Source: Sympetrum striolatum
Lineage: Eukaryota; Arthropoda; Insecta; Odonata; Libellulidae
DNA: 64,000 nt
Reading direction: 5' to 3'
NCBI GenBank assembly: GCA_947579665.1
Contig: OX388348.1
Coordinates: 11,656,001 to 11,720,000 of the forward strand
The position numbers were made by a program, and so were the translations under genes. Below the pieces are notes generated by a model that was given only the letters and a program-made list of their open reading frames with translations, searched no databases and had not been told where the DNA came from. Shown here one piece after another: positions 10,213 through 21,826 of this stretch (the first letter of the stretch is position 1; each line of letters begins with the position of its first letter).

Positions 10213-11869
10213 ATTTATTAACGTGCAACCCACTTCCCAAAATATTATTACCTGATGCCTTTTATTTAATTTGTTTAACCCACGTTTAAGCTACTAATTC
10301 CACTTTTATGTAACTTAAGATATCATTTTGTGCTGTTGACCAATTCCGAAATGTTTTCTGTGCATTGGAAAGTTAACAGCCAACGTTGGCGTGGAGAAAG
10401 ACGAGATACTTGATAAAGAGGGAGGGATTGAAAACGAGCATGTATATTACATTACCTCTATTCGCAGCAACCATATTTAAAGCCGATAATACAAATATCG
10501 GTATGTTTTCCGGAGTTTTGCTGTTTATAGACAATCTTTTTATTTTTACTCGAAGTGAATTCAAAGAAATATTCGTAGAAGACCAGATAAGAAGATCAGA
10601 GTGAAAAAGTTAACACAAGAGAAATTGAGTTAATATGTTGAAATTATCATTCACCGTTAGTGTCCAAACGATATCTTGAAAAGCCCTTTAGTTTTCGATT
10701 GCATATCCATGAGTGTAATTCACAGTGATGAACCGGCGGCTGCGAGTAAACCTTACGTAAGTATCACAGCTTTCCTTAATTCCGGTTTGATTCAGTACAG
10801 TGGTCAAATCGCTTCGCCTGCGGCAGCCCTTACCAAATGATCAGGTTTTGATTGCCCTTTTCAGAATTAATGTAAGCCGTCTAATTTAAGGCGCAGAGGC
10901 GATAATATAGAAAAAAATAAGGGTCATTACAATTTCTACCGGTGACGTCCCCGAAATGTCAGAAGGCTGTTTGGATGATGATCGCCTCCAGTACTAACTA
11001 CCGAAATCGTATGAGAGGGAATGAAGACGAGATAAGAAATGGTGTTTTTTTCCCCGAATTTAATACTGTTAAGTGTAGCAGAATGGCCAATTGAGAAATT
11101 AATTCGATGCCATTTTATAAAAACTATCCAAGACGAATGATATTACCAAACATCGCTTATCGCACTAATCTTATATTAGTAGCGAACGAGATTGTGGCGA
11201 AAGTGAATGAAATATGTTTCGTCAATTCTGATCCAAAATAAAAATAATATTCACATATCAATAAATGTTTGTAGAATCATTCTAGCACAAAGTGATATAA
11301 ATTTGGTGCCCACTATTCATTTTTACTCATACTTATTCGATAAGGATGATTAATACTTGAAATTCCTGTAAAACATGGATAGAATACGTTGTTCGACTTA
11401 CTTCTGGAGATAATTTCCCTTTGAACGAAGAAGAGAGGAAAGGGACCCTGCTTTGGGCTTCGGAAATTTCCACACCTCTCATACACATTCTATGTAAAGA
11501 TATTGGCCATGAATTGGAGCTGTTTATAAAACTTTACGTATGTCCAGTCACTTTCAACACCTGCAAAACTTACATAAAGAATCTTCTATGATAAGGCAGT
11601 AAGAACAGCCACGAGTACAAACAAACTCATCCACCTACACGAAATCAAAAGGTATCAGGTAAATTAGTAAAATCAGTTGATATGGTAAATTTGTGCACAA
11701 ATTTCATAAAAACGTAACAACTGTATTTAATCCTATCATCCAAAACCTGTGGTGCTCTACCCCAAGAACAAAAGAAAAATGCGCTTTAAAAACAAAATAT
11801 ATTTTCTAAACAATCTATAATAATCATTTAAAATATATATATAAAAACATGTATATATAAGGGAAAAAG
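10213..11869. other. AT-rich intergenic sequence
   Basis: No recognisable domain, repeat family or RNA gene was seen apart from the weak exon candidate at 10709-10756. Open frames are short and read as chance. Confidence 0.5.
10709..10756 (+). CDS. Candidate first coding exon (very tentative)
   Basis: A 16-codon frame, MSVIHSDEPAAASKPY, ends exactly at a consensus donor (CCTTAC then GTAAGT). No downstream partner exon was identified and the peptide is not recognised. Reported only because the donor is perfect and the sequence is less AT-rich than its surroundings. Confidence 0.15.
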
Positions 11870-11881
11870 AATAGTAACCAC

Positions 11882-12009
11882 GCCTCCCGGATAGTCATGT
11901 GGACAGCGCGTTTGCCTTTGGTGAAAGCGGTCCCGGGTTCGATTCCCGGTGGTCGCCAATGTGCGAAATGACCTAAGCTGTCGAAGCACTTTTAACAATA
12001 CTACTACCC
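11882..12009 (+). repeat. tRNA-derived SINE with 12-bp target-site duplication
   Basis: AATAGTAACCAC occurs on both sides (11870-11881 and 12010-12021), a clear retroposition duplication. The 128-bp body starts with a tRNA-like head, 11882-11958. It has a perfect T-arm hairpin, CCGGG-TTCGATT-CCCGG, that includes the B box, and an anticodon-like loop reading CTTTGGT. Acceptor stem halves do not pair, so it is not a functional tRNA. A short non-tRNA tail follows. Confidence 0.8.
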
Positions 12010-12021
12010 AATAGTAACCAC

Positions 12022-12829
12022 AGAAGGAAAAAAAATAACAATAACAAGAACAAAAAAAGAGAGAAAAAATGTTTATATAACTAGTAACCTGAGTGGAGGG
12101 TAAAAAAAGATCGCAAATGTAAATCTGTAAATATTATGTTAATTGCTTAATTTTTTGTTCTGCTAGGTTAAATAATTAGTAGGTTAATAAAAATATTTAT
12201 ACTACCATTTCTTCCGGCTTTCCGGAACAATAAGATGTCAATAAGACCTTGCTGGCAACAGTCAACATAAACATCAAAAAACCGGAATTTGGGCAGTTTG
12301 GCTTTGAGGTGTGCGTAGTGACGAACCAAGGTTTTTTACAGGGGAAACAATGAAGAGGGTTGGTATGCACGACATTTCACTCCAATATGAAGGACACGAG
12401 GAATTGATTCATGGAAAGTCGTTTACTGAAGAAAGGAGAAGACAAGGTTAGGGATAAAGAGGAAGATTCCCACCGGAAATTCCTCTCCCTCGGAGAAGCA
12501 AAGGGCAAGTTTCGTAAAGACTACCTCCTTTCCCCTTTTCTCCCCCTTCCATCCCCGTGCCCTCCCCTATATTTGATCATGTTCTAGAAGCTATATATGT
12601 ACTTCCATAATGTATAATTTCTAATGTCATATTCATTTTGGATTAATTTCTTTTATTACTTGAACCCAAGAAGTACTTTCTCATGGTTAGGTTACTTAAA
12701 CACGGGAAAGGTTTTATGGAACAAAGATTTCAATGTTTACCAAAATCTGCTTCACGTGAAAATCTCAAGGAGATTCGTATGTAGGTCAAATTGAATATTT
12801 AATTCAAGATTAATACATATTAACTAATA
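12022..12829. other. Intergenic, no gene seen
   Basis: An A-rich tract follows the SINE (about 12030-12070). The rest is AT-rich with no family I recognise. Confidence 0.5.
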
Positions 12830-13054
12830 GGCTCTACAATTCATCTCCTCAGCAGTAAATATGACGCGATTTCGTTGCATGGGTACCTTTTTACAGGAAC
12901 CCAGCGATATAAGATATTCACCCATAGGTAGTGTCCTTGCCTTTTCAAAAGCCTTAGGACTCCATGGGTAAGCTCTTATTATGGGGGATGGCACAATGGA
13001 CCTTAAAGGTCTAAGTGCCTCTGATATACCCCGTCTCTCCTCATTCATTCATTC
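12830..13054. repeat. Short retroposed or SINE-like insertion, 8-bp direct repeats
   Basis: AACTAATA flanks the segment (12822-12829 and 13055-13062). One end is a CATTCATTCATTC microsatellite tail (about 13042-13054), a common 3' signature of SINE/LINE copies. The body contains no clear pol III box. It could equally be a processed fragment of a non-coding RNA. The 74-codon minus-strand frame inside is not recognised. Confidence 0.45.
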
Positions 13055-13062
13055 AACTAATA

Positions 13063-15974
13063 AGCTGAAAATCAAAAGAGGAAATGGTGAGCTTTTGGAC
13101 TAAAAATAAATTTTACTTATTTTCCTCACAGAATTAAATTGCCATTTCGTCTCGACCAAGGAGGAATGAGAACATCGCGCTTCTCTTTTACTACAGCAGA
13201 AAATTATTCGCATAAAGTTTTCTTATCGATATAAGGGACTGAATGAATCCGTTCAATTGACACGAGTCCAATTAAAGTACTACTTGGAGCAGTATTCCCC
13301 ACCTTATATGGTCCCAGTTCTCTCTTTCCATCCCTTCGTAAAATCCAGGCTGCTATAAAAGGTAAAAAAACTTTTTTTTACTGTCCCAATTTTATATTTA
13401 CGACTGCAGTAAAACCAGCTTAAAAATGGGGATCTAGAGAAAACTGCGGTACAAGCGGGATATTGTTTTACCAGGGAATTGACCTTTTAATTTCTTACAC
13501 GTTGCACAGCAAGAGAGAATGAGTTTTCTTTGATATATATGTATGTGCTTAGCACCTTTTTTAAAAATGTCCCTTTGGTAGTTCCCTTTTTCTGCCAAAG
13601 ATGAAAAATCAGTGGATATTTTCAAAGGGCGATTCGGAGGGAAGAAGAAATTCATCAGAAATAGTTAAATTCCGAGTGACATTCAAAGCAATCGAGTAAT
13701 CCTATTGTTAGATAAAAATCGGTAAATAATTACGGATTAACCATTCGTTATATAGAGGAGCTCAGTAATTAAGAGACGAGATTAAATTACTCGAAAGACT
13801 GCAGGTAAAAATAAAATAGTTCATTCGATCTCGAAAATTGTAATTAGTGGTTCGAGTACATGAATCGTACGTCTATGATATAAATTTTTATTTTTATTAA
13901 AGTTTTTACCATGTTCTGAAGGCAAATGCAAGGGGAAGCGATATCTGTCCCGAGAACGGAATTCCTCTTTCCACGACAGTCTCGGTTAGCCCTCGCATTG
14001 GAAGAGTATGTGAAAATATAAATTTCTTCCCGTGATGATGCCAAAAATGAGGTTTCATGGATACTTTTATAATCAAAAATTAATATGTAAAAACCAACTC
14101 AGTCAGTTAAAGATTGAACTATGAGCACATTTTCCTATAATTGATTTGCTTGAATCAGACAAGCTTCACTAAATCATATTTAGTCTATACCAGTTGTAGA
14201 AAAGCATGTTCTATCAGGACTTAAGAATGAGGACCAAAGAAATGCCACAATATTAATTCAATATAATACAAATGCGTTGAATGTGTCTTATGTATGCATC
14301 CAAGGGCATCAAACAATCAATAGATTATTAAATATGTAGATACTTGAAAGCCTAGGCGTCCTCCAAGTATATGTAACGCATTTGTGTGAAAAGTGTTAGG
14401 GGAACTAGCTCATGCGGAACGGATGTGAACGGAGGCGTTGATTTCGTACTCATTTGGATTTTGCCCGAAATGGTGCCGTTCAATCTCTATTCATAGGGCT
14501 ACCTGGAATTTAAGTTTCGCATCAACTAACGACGCACTCTTGAGGCCCTTTATTATACTAACACCCAAGAAATTCGTGCGAATTAATTTTTTTATACTTC
14601 AAACTTAAATTTTCAAGGAATTCACCTTTAAAAATTTAGTCGTAAGAAAACAAATATTTCCTTAATGTTTTTCACATTTTATATACTATTTTCCTGCAGA
14701 AGCAAATAACTCGCAAAAGTATATCCTTGATTTTACTCTATTTATTGAAAGGGATCGAAGAAATGATTTTATTTCAAACACAAAGCAAAAATGTCATAAA
14801 CGATTTCTTTAGGCAATCATTTTAAAAATCAGCCATTCTCTGTGGGGCAGGAAAGGAAAATGTGTTTTTTGTTTGAAGGGAATTCGCTGATTTTACGTAA
14901 GGAATGCCTTCCTATTCCTACGGCGAGCTTAATTTTCGTCAAAAGACTGCCGGTTTGAGCAGCACATGAAACGCAAAGGATACATTTCTTTTGCCTCCCC
15001 ATTGTGCAAAGCCTATGCCTGTGACGGCTCTTCTTCTCCTCGTAGCATTCACTCACTAAATGAAGGTCAGTCGGAGGAAATTTGCGGTCTCTCTGGCCTG
15101 TGCAAAACCATAACACGTGACTCAAAAGTTGACTGAATACTCAGCTTCATTCTTGCAAACTCTTGCTTATCTTCTGAATAAGACCAACCGTCAAAGAACT
15201 GCTTACCTGCATTCCTGTGTTATTCAGAATTAATTTTCCCATTGCGCTATTTAAGGAAGATGGGCAGCAAAATTTCCAAAATTTCTTTGTATAACTCGTT
15301 CGGAGTTAATACTTTAGGTAAATTGATCCACGAACCAACTAAAATTTGGGATGGAGATTTCATTCCAGATGAGGTACCGTGATAACGTACCTCATCTGCC
15401 ACATCTCTCGATTCATTTCAAAAATGGAATTTAACGCATCTTGATACGAGAGATGATGATGATGCGAAATGTAACTTAGTATTATGGATTTAAAGTATAT
15501 GCTATTGAATTTCATTATTTATTTGTGAATCGTAAGGACTTTATAGATTTTTTAAATTATAGATTGCTTGAATTCTAATTGGAACTTTGCTAAAATTTGG
15601 AACACAATATACTAATTTCTTTACGGAAGATAACTTGATTGCACTATAGAATTCGTACATTCGACCCGCAGCAAAAAGTCAACATTACCCGCGCACTACA
15701 GCAATGAATTATAGGTAACTGGTAAGATAGTTTCTATGGGTTTGAATGAAACAGTTTAAGCTTGCATAAATTTCTGCATTTTTAAAGACCTTTAGGTTTT
15801 TTTCTTAGGATGTTTAAATCTCCCTATACAAGCGATCTTCCATAGCCTTCGTCCACGTGATTCATTCTTCGTCATTGTGACTCATCTAGCTACGCCTAGG
15901 ACTGCTTCTATTTCTCAAGCAGCAGAACGTCAAAACTGGTTGCAGCAATTCCTCTGCTCTCGAAAAAAAAAACT
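13063..15974. other. Intergenic, no gene seen
   Basis: No domain or repeat family recognised. A perfect 11-bp inverted repeat (AGATGAGGTAC, loop 9) lies at 15367-15397. The 98-codon minus-strand frame at 14829-15125 is Cys-rich near CILCVSCAAQTG but matches nothing I can name. Confidence 0.45.
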
Positions 15975-16385
15975 AGGAAGCACCGGAGGATCTTTGGCCT
16001 CTTAGTGCGCCGTAGAACTTTGGCATCCGTCGTACTCCGCTGATATTCGGCAACCTTCGTTCACCGCAGATCTTCGACATCCTAGTGCACAGCAGATCTT
16101 TGACATCCTTAGTGCAAAATAGATCTTCGTTATCCTTAGTGCACCGCAGATTTTCGACATCCTTAGTGCATCGTAGAACTTCGTGCACCGTGTACCTTCT
16201 GTATCCGTACTGCTCCGCAGAGCATCCGAATTCTTAGTGCACCACAGAATTCCGGAATCCTTTGCACAGCGCAGATCTTTGTCATCTTTACTGTGCCGCG
16301 AAACTTCGTTAGTGCTCCGCTGAACCCCTGCATACTTGGTGCATCGCTGAACCTTGGCGTCCTCAATCTTCGCAGATCATCAATG
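15975..16385. repeat. 27-bp minisatellite, about 15 diverged units
   Basis: Units follow CCTTAGTGCACCGCAGATCT plus TCGACAT. Because 27 is a multiple of 3, the minus strand reads as a 9-residue repeat (for example CTKDVENLR, CTKDNEDLF, CTKDVKDLL) across two overlapping frames up to 16507. The openness may be only a by-product of the period. Confidence 0.8.
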
Positions 16386-16833
16386 GTGCTTCTCCTCGTT
16401 CGGAAACAGCCCTCAGGACCGCTACGAGGGAGAATATGCACCACTACCGCAGCAGCAGTCAAGGAGAAAGAAGATTCAGCAAAAGAAATTGCAATTTCTT
16501 TCTTCAATTTCTTTTCAGCAAGTCTTTCTCTAAAATAGCTCTGCCAAATCCGTGGCAGAACTTGCGTCTAAATAAGCCGGAGATAATATTAAACTTCGTA
16601 GCGTGATGTAGCTTTGATGCTATAAATATTTCCTGTAGTTTCTGGTGCTCTTGATATATTTTCATTTGAGATACGATAGGACGATTTCCCAATTAGTACC
16701 GAATTAAAACTTTATTTTCGAACAAATATAGGCTAATTGAGATGGCGTAATTTGCACGTTTGTTACTATAGACCTCTCCACATTTAGTTGACAGTATTGC
16801 TCAAATGGCCAACGCTGTTGCCAAACCTACGGT

Positions 16834-16867
16834 GGCGGGGCGACAGCGATTACGCCGTCGCCCCGCC
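16834..16867. repeat. GC-rich perfect hairpin
   Basis: GGCGGGGCGAC pairs with GTCGCCCCGCC across a 12-base loop, in otherwise AT-rich sequence about 500 bp from the 3' end of the decayed transposase. It may belong to that element's terminal region, but I found no matching partner on the far side. Confidence 0.5.
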
Positions 16868-17378
16868 TCCTGAACACCGCGCCGAATTTAAATTCATAAC
16901 CATGAGTGTTATGAATACGCTAATCAAAAAGCTCCTAGAGTTAGGTTTTCGATAAATAAGGGATGCATGCACAATTTTTAAAGTTCGGTGAAGATCAAAG
17001 CTCTAAATACCATGTGAATTACTTTAAAGTATTATTTTTATAGGATAATAACGAATTATTGGCAAGCGATAGGTAGTAAGTTATTTTATTTAAAACCAGT
17101 AAAGTTGTTACCTTACAGTATATCCGCATTGATATATATTTTCATAAAGTTACTAATATGAAAGGTTGAATTATGATATTACATCATTTGATGAAATATT
17201 TTTTTTCCGGATGGAAAGCATTAAATTCAATTGACATTCACTCGCCCTTCCTTATCGTTAAGACGACTAAATAATGATATTTACCGTCTGAATGATGTCG
17301 TCTTATATCGGTGGCATGATCAAATAACCATTTAAAAATGCAATGAATTCTAAGATAAAAGTCTTCTTACCTTTCCAC

Positions 17379-18793
17379 TCAAGAATCCGAAAGGTATCCA
17401 AATCCCTCCATATAAGTTGATGTGCTTGGCTGTGGCTCTGACGCATCTTCTGATGTGCTTGTCGACTGAGACGACGATGACGATGTAAGACGAATAATCA
17501 GTTCTTCTATGTCATCTTGCAAATTATCTGCCTGCCACATTTCCTCTGCCACTTTCATCACATGTTTGACATGATTTCGCCAATTTTCAGGAGAAACAGC
17601 GCCGAAACTCTCAAATATAAGTCTCTCCACATCATTCTTTTTAAATGTCACATTCTTCATACCCACGTAATGCTTAATTTGCGCCCAAACCATTTCAATG
17701 GGGTTCAGTTCGCAGTGGTACGGTGGATGTCGTAGAACAATGCATCCCGCTGATTTTGCAAGTTCGTCAACCCTGAACTTCTCGAAATTTTTTCGAACTT
17801 GATCGACTAAAAACAATAAGTATCTCTTCAAACAATCGTCATCGAAATTTATATTTTTATCAGTCAACCACTCTTTGATGCGGTCTTTCTTCCAACTTGT
17901 TGTTGGAAGGTATTCTAATTTTCTAGAGTGATAGGATGCATTGTCTAAAACTGATACTAAAACAGAGCCTCTGGGTACGCTAGAGAGAAGGCAGTTTTCA
18001 AACCAGCTCTCATAACAGTCTCCATCAACTTCGTCATACTCGTCCATGGTATTCTTCTTGCAAAAAAAGAATCGCTCCTTCAATGAAACCATTTTCCGTA
18101 CCGGCGTGAATAATTGCAAAACGACCTCCTCGGGATGTCGGAGCCTTTAGTCCCGTACTTAAATCAGACAGGAAAGCATCACGTGGTGTTTTAATTCCTT
18201 TATCACTCCAAACCTTGTTCACCGTTTGACCAAGATTGATCCACGTTTCGTCGGTAAACACAATTGTTCTCTGTTCACTTCGGTATTTCTTCAGTTGCCT
18301 TAAGTAATTGTGACGTCAACGTATTATGTCGTCCCTCTCGATTAGTATGCTCTGCCTGCTCCTTCTTTCGTAAACAAAACCGATGTCGGTCAGCAGACGG
18401 TACAATGTAGTTGGTTTAAAATTTGGTAAATCATTGTCCATATTCACGGAGTTTAATATGGCTTTTAAAGTTGGAGGAACGTTTCGAACAAACATATTAT
18501 GCACTTTTCTTCTCACTCCTCATCTAACGAAATCATCGTAAATTGCACATCTCGCATTCTTGTACGGCCTTGTAATTTTCTTAGTTTTTGACGGAGTCAC
18601 TAACGCGCCTTGAGATGCTTCTTTCCGTACTCTATAAATTGTCGACTGTGAGCATACAGTCGCTTCCGCGGCCTTTTTAACTTGCATCGGAAACACTGAG
18701 GGACTTACGGAGGTAGGTGAAGACGTTCAATACTATTTGCCGTTCACGACTTCTCAACTTCTCCCCTTTTCGCCTTCTCTTCACTTCGGACAT
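17379..18793 (-). pseudogene. Tc1/mariner-type transposase remnant with DD82E spacing (Sailor-like)
   Basis: On the minus strand a basic N-terminus (from ATG at 18793, RRRKGEKLRSRERQ) is followed by a helix-turn-helix region. The catalytic core has FTDETWINLG (first Asp), VSVLDNASYHSRKLEYLP (second Asp) and PPYHCELNPIEMVWAQIKHY (Glu). I count 82 residues between the second Asp and the Glu, the spacing known for the Sailor (DD82E) group. A Ser/Thr-rich C-terminus ends at 17379. Breaks: a frame change near 18690, TGA near 18530, TGA near 18315 where Trp fits, and an indel in a T7 run near 18065. Terminal inverted repeats were not found. Confidence 0.82.
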
Positions 18794-20002
18794 GGTGATT
18801 GCACGAAGTTAAAAACGACTCACTTGGAGAAAAACTCTACAGCTCTGCTCGACTTCTTATAATAACTACACACGGCTTCTATACTCTTGGAAATCCAAAG
18901 GCAAACTAAATACAAACCGTCATCCCTTATATTCCGAGCATCAACATTGAAGAGTTCCAACGGTTTCCCAGATGTTTTATGACTTGACCAGCCATAGCGG
19001 TTTTATGTACCCTTTGCGCATCGGTGCTGCTAATCTTAAGAAGGGATACGCGTGCCATTCATTCAGTAGCAGGAATTATACCTCAGTTTTAAAGAGAAAG
19101 TTGTATGTTTTTTTCTGTGCTCTTTATTTTGCGAAGACTTTCATTAGGAGGACCCGAACTCTAATTTTGTTGAAATCGGCGCGATATAAAAAAATGTTTC
19201 TTCCGACTGAGAACTTCACTGTGGTTGAATTAATAAAATACTTCAGTGTCCTTAAAAAAAATTTAACGGCCTATATTAATATGTATGTAAGCGTTTGCGT
19301 AGCGGATATCCATGTTCGCCAAATTTCGAGAAAATCCCCGAAGTCGGAAAATAAATAAACCAGCAACAAACATCGGCTACAACGTCGTCAGTAAGGGTTT
19401 CTAGAATTATTGGAACTTTTTTTTCTTATAAAGAATGAGGAATCTTTCCGATTTTCCGAGGATTTGTGCTTTATTCCCTCACGCTTACAACAGCTGAGCT
19501 GAGCTGAGCAGGCATTCACGGCGGAACTTTGGCACGCGGCAAAAACGACAAACTGAAAAATTAATAAATCCCTCTGTAATCAAGATAATGTCTTCATTTC
19601 TTCACCAAAAATATCTTTATACTTTTCTTAAAATTTCGTACGCAGCATGTATGAAGGTATTTCTTACGGTACGAGATTTAGCTGGCGACCGCTTTTAGGA
19701 ATGCATAATTCGAAAATTTCGGTTCAAATGATCTTATTTGTGTTATAGAAACATTAAAACGAGATAAAATATAAATTAAATAATACTATTACGGGAAGTA
19801 ATGCTTGAAAAAGTTACTGTACAAATTTTATGACGAATGTATGAACGCCACGTTCACAACAGCGTGATAAAGGAAGCGGAAAATGGTCTCTCCACGCGGA
19901 AATACAAGAAAATAATTTTTATAAATTTTATTTTAAAACATATGGATAAATAAAATGCAGGATTCGACGTATCGTTTATTTTTACATCAGGAATGATTTT
20001 TT
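18794..20002. other. Intergenic, no gene confirmed
   Basis: A 128-codon plus-strand frame (18972-19358) has no recognisable domain, no repeat structure and no neighbouring exon signals I trust. A short GAGCT repeat lies near 19490-19510. Confidence 0.4.
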
Positions 20003-20279
20003 GGTAATTTTCCCGTTTCACGGTGTTTCGGAGAAATTCTATATCTCCTTTACTACTGAAGATACACATACCATTCTTACACCATATTATAGAGGGAGGA
20101 TTGCAGTTTATGTATATCATAAGCAATCCCTCCTAAGTGCTGCCAATTTGGAGGAAATTCCATCCAAAAACGACCATTTTTCGACGATTTTCGTCTGCTT
20201 TTCCGCCATTTTTGTTGTTTCCTCGGGAATCCGCTAGGGCGATAGTAACTTATTTCAACTCTGACAAACACCAATTTCC

Positions 20280-20570
20280 CTTTATCTACTCACTTACGGG
20301 CATCCTTGAGAAAACAGGGGTGTTGGGTGGGATATAAATATTCACTGATTTACCTATTTTCCCCCTTTTCCAACACGGTTACGGTCCTCATTGAGCAAAT
20401 AGGGGTGTTGGGTGGGATGTAAATATTCACTGATTTACCTGTTTTTTTTTATCTTTTCCTACTCGGTTACGGAACTCGTTCAGCAAAAAGGGGTGTTGGG
20501 TCGTTGGGTGGGATGTAAAACATGAATGATTTGCCGGCTTCTTGACATTTTCCACCTCGCTTCCGCTTAG
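20280..20570. repeat. Tandem repeat, about 85-88 bp, three units
   Basis: AGGGGTGTTGGGTGGGAT plus GTAAA (ATAAA in the first unit) occurs at about 20317, 20402 and 20490. The units also share ACTGATTTACC and a CGGTTACGG-type block. The third copy has a small internal duplication (GGGTCGTTGGGT). Confidence 0.75.
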
Positions 20571-20970
20571 TGAGCGGGATTCCCCTACTTCTATTGTCTG
20601 AAAATACGAAAATATAAGACCAAAATATACGTACGCACGCCATTTAAGGACCTTATTCTCATCGAAATAACGCTATTTCGGGTCATTCCGTTCGCCAATT
20701 TAATATTTCGACGTGATTACGCTGTACACTTACGTCGATATCCTCGTTCATTTATGGACATTCACTGCACAAAAACGACTTCCTTAAATTGGAGTGCTAA
20801 TTATTTCATTACTAAGTTCGTGGCGAATTGTCAAAGTAAACTATTTTTAATTGTAATCAATTACTTCTTTGGAAAGGAATTGATGCTTCTAATCAATTAC
20901 ATTACAATCAGAGTAATTGTATTCGAGCCCAATTACTTTTCGTCAATAATCGGGCCATCAGGTCCTTAAA

Positions 20971-21190
20971 TTTAGCTTGCAAACCAACTATAGCTTGCTA
21001 GCCGGACGTGAGGGTGACTATCTTTTTCTTAACATAAAGCAACATTTGTTACGAAAACAGTGTTTAAGTGTTAAAAGACCTTGGAAACCAATTGAGCTTG
21101 CAACCCAATGATAGCTTGCGATCCGAACGTGAGGGTGACTATCTTTTTCTTAACACAAAGCAACATTTGCGCCGAAAACGCTGTTTTTCC
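20971..21190. repeat. Two-copy tandem repeat, about 122 bp
   Basis: AGCTTGCAAaCC..., TATAGCTTGC or GATAGCTTGC, ACGTGAGGGTGACTATCTTT and AAGCAACATTTG occur at 20973 and again at 21095 with few differences. Confidence 0.75.
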
Positions 21191-21215
21191 TTAGAATTTA
21201 AGAATTTTTTTACAT

Positions 21216-21356
21216 ATAACTTTGGCCAAAAGCGGATGGGTTGAGTTGGAGGGCCGGGGTTCCTTCATTCTTGCTTATTTCTCCGTCATTACATGCGATG
21301 TATATGAACGAACACCGCCCACCCAACTCAACCCATCCGCTTTTGGCCAAAGTTAT
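21216..21356. repeat. Palindrome with perfect 34-bp arms
   Basis: ATAACTTTGGCCAAAAGCGG plus ATGGGTTGAGTTGG at 21216-21249 is exactly complementary to 21323-21356, separated by 73 bases. TTTGGCCAAA is itself a 10-bp palindrome. It sits inside the 1.8-kb element and could be a nested MITE. Confidence 0.8.
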
Positions 21357-21826
21357 CTTAAAGTGCAAACTGTGAACTATTAACTTATTCTGTGATTATT
21401 AACTCCTAATTCTATATAATATACAGGTTTTTTTTAGCTATATTTCATCATATCAGGTCATTTTTTGGACAATATCCGAGTTTTTTTACCTTCCCACCCA
21501 GCACCCCTGTTCACTCCATGCGCCCGTATTATAGAGCAATTTGGGAATTTTATGCTGTTTCCGAGATGTGAAACTCATCGCTCACCGCTACATCTGGCGT
21601 CAAAACGCCATAACTAACAATTCAAACATGGTCTCCGGACGCCATTCTTGTACCTCGGTCACTTTCATCGAGATATGTCAGCAACTGCGTCAGGTAGTTA
21701 CTCGCTATAATTTTTATCATGAACTGCAATGTTTGAAGTATCATCCCTGAAAATTTCATTGAAATCAGGGTATTTCTAGTGTGAAAAAAAAATAAAACGT
21801 AAACACCGTGAAACGGGAAAATTACC

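Larger units (their letters stand above)
20003..21826. mobile_element. Unclassified 1.8-kb terminal-inverted-repeat element
   Basis: The 26-bp ends match perfectly in inverted orientation: GGTAATTTTCCCGTTTCACG plus GTGTTT at 20003-20028, complement at 21801-21826. GAATGATTT (19991-19999) and GAATAATTT (21829-21837) lie just outside and may be a 9-bp target duplication with one change, which would fit Mutator-like elements. No transposase frame is inside. The interior is built from repeats: an about 86-bp array, an about 122-bp two-copy repeat and a 34-bp-arm palindrome, with an inverted trace of the array motif (CCCACCCAGCACCCCTG) near the right end. It appears non-autonomous. Confidence 0.6.

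Noticed and set aside
11882..11958. Functional tRNA gene
   Set aside because: The T arm is perfect but the acceptor halves do not pair and the copy has a retroposition duplication, so it is a SINE head.
14829..15125. Cys-rich 98-codon minus-strand frame as a piggyBac C-terminal zinc finger
   Set aside because: The Cys spacing does not fit the piggyBac Cys-rich domain and no adjacent transposase sequence exists.
18972..19358. 128-codon plus-strand frame
   Set aside because: No domain, signal peptide pattern, codon regularity or splice context I can defend.
20280..21190. CRISPR-like direct repeats
   Set aside because: Repeats are tandem with diverged units of 85-122 bp, without constant short repeats and unique spacers; the genome is eukaryotic.
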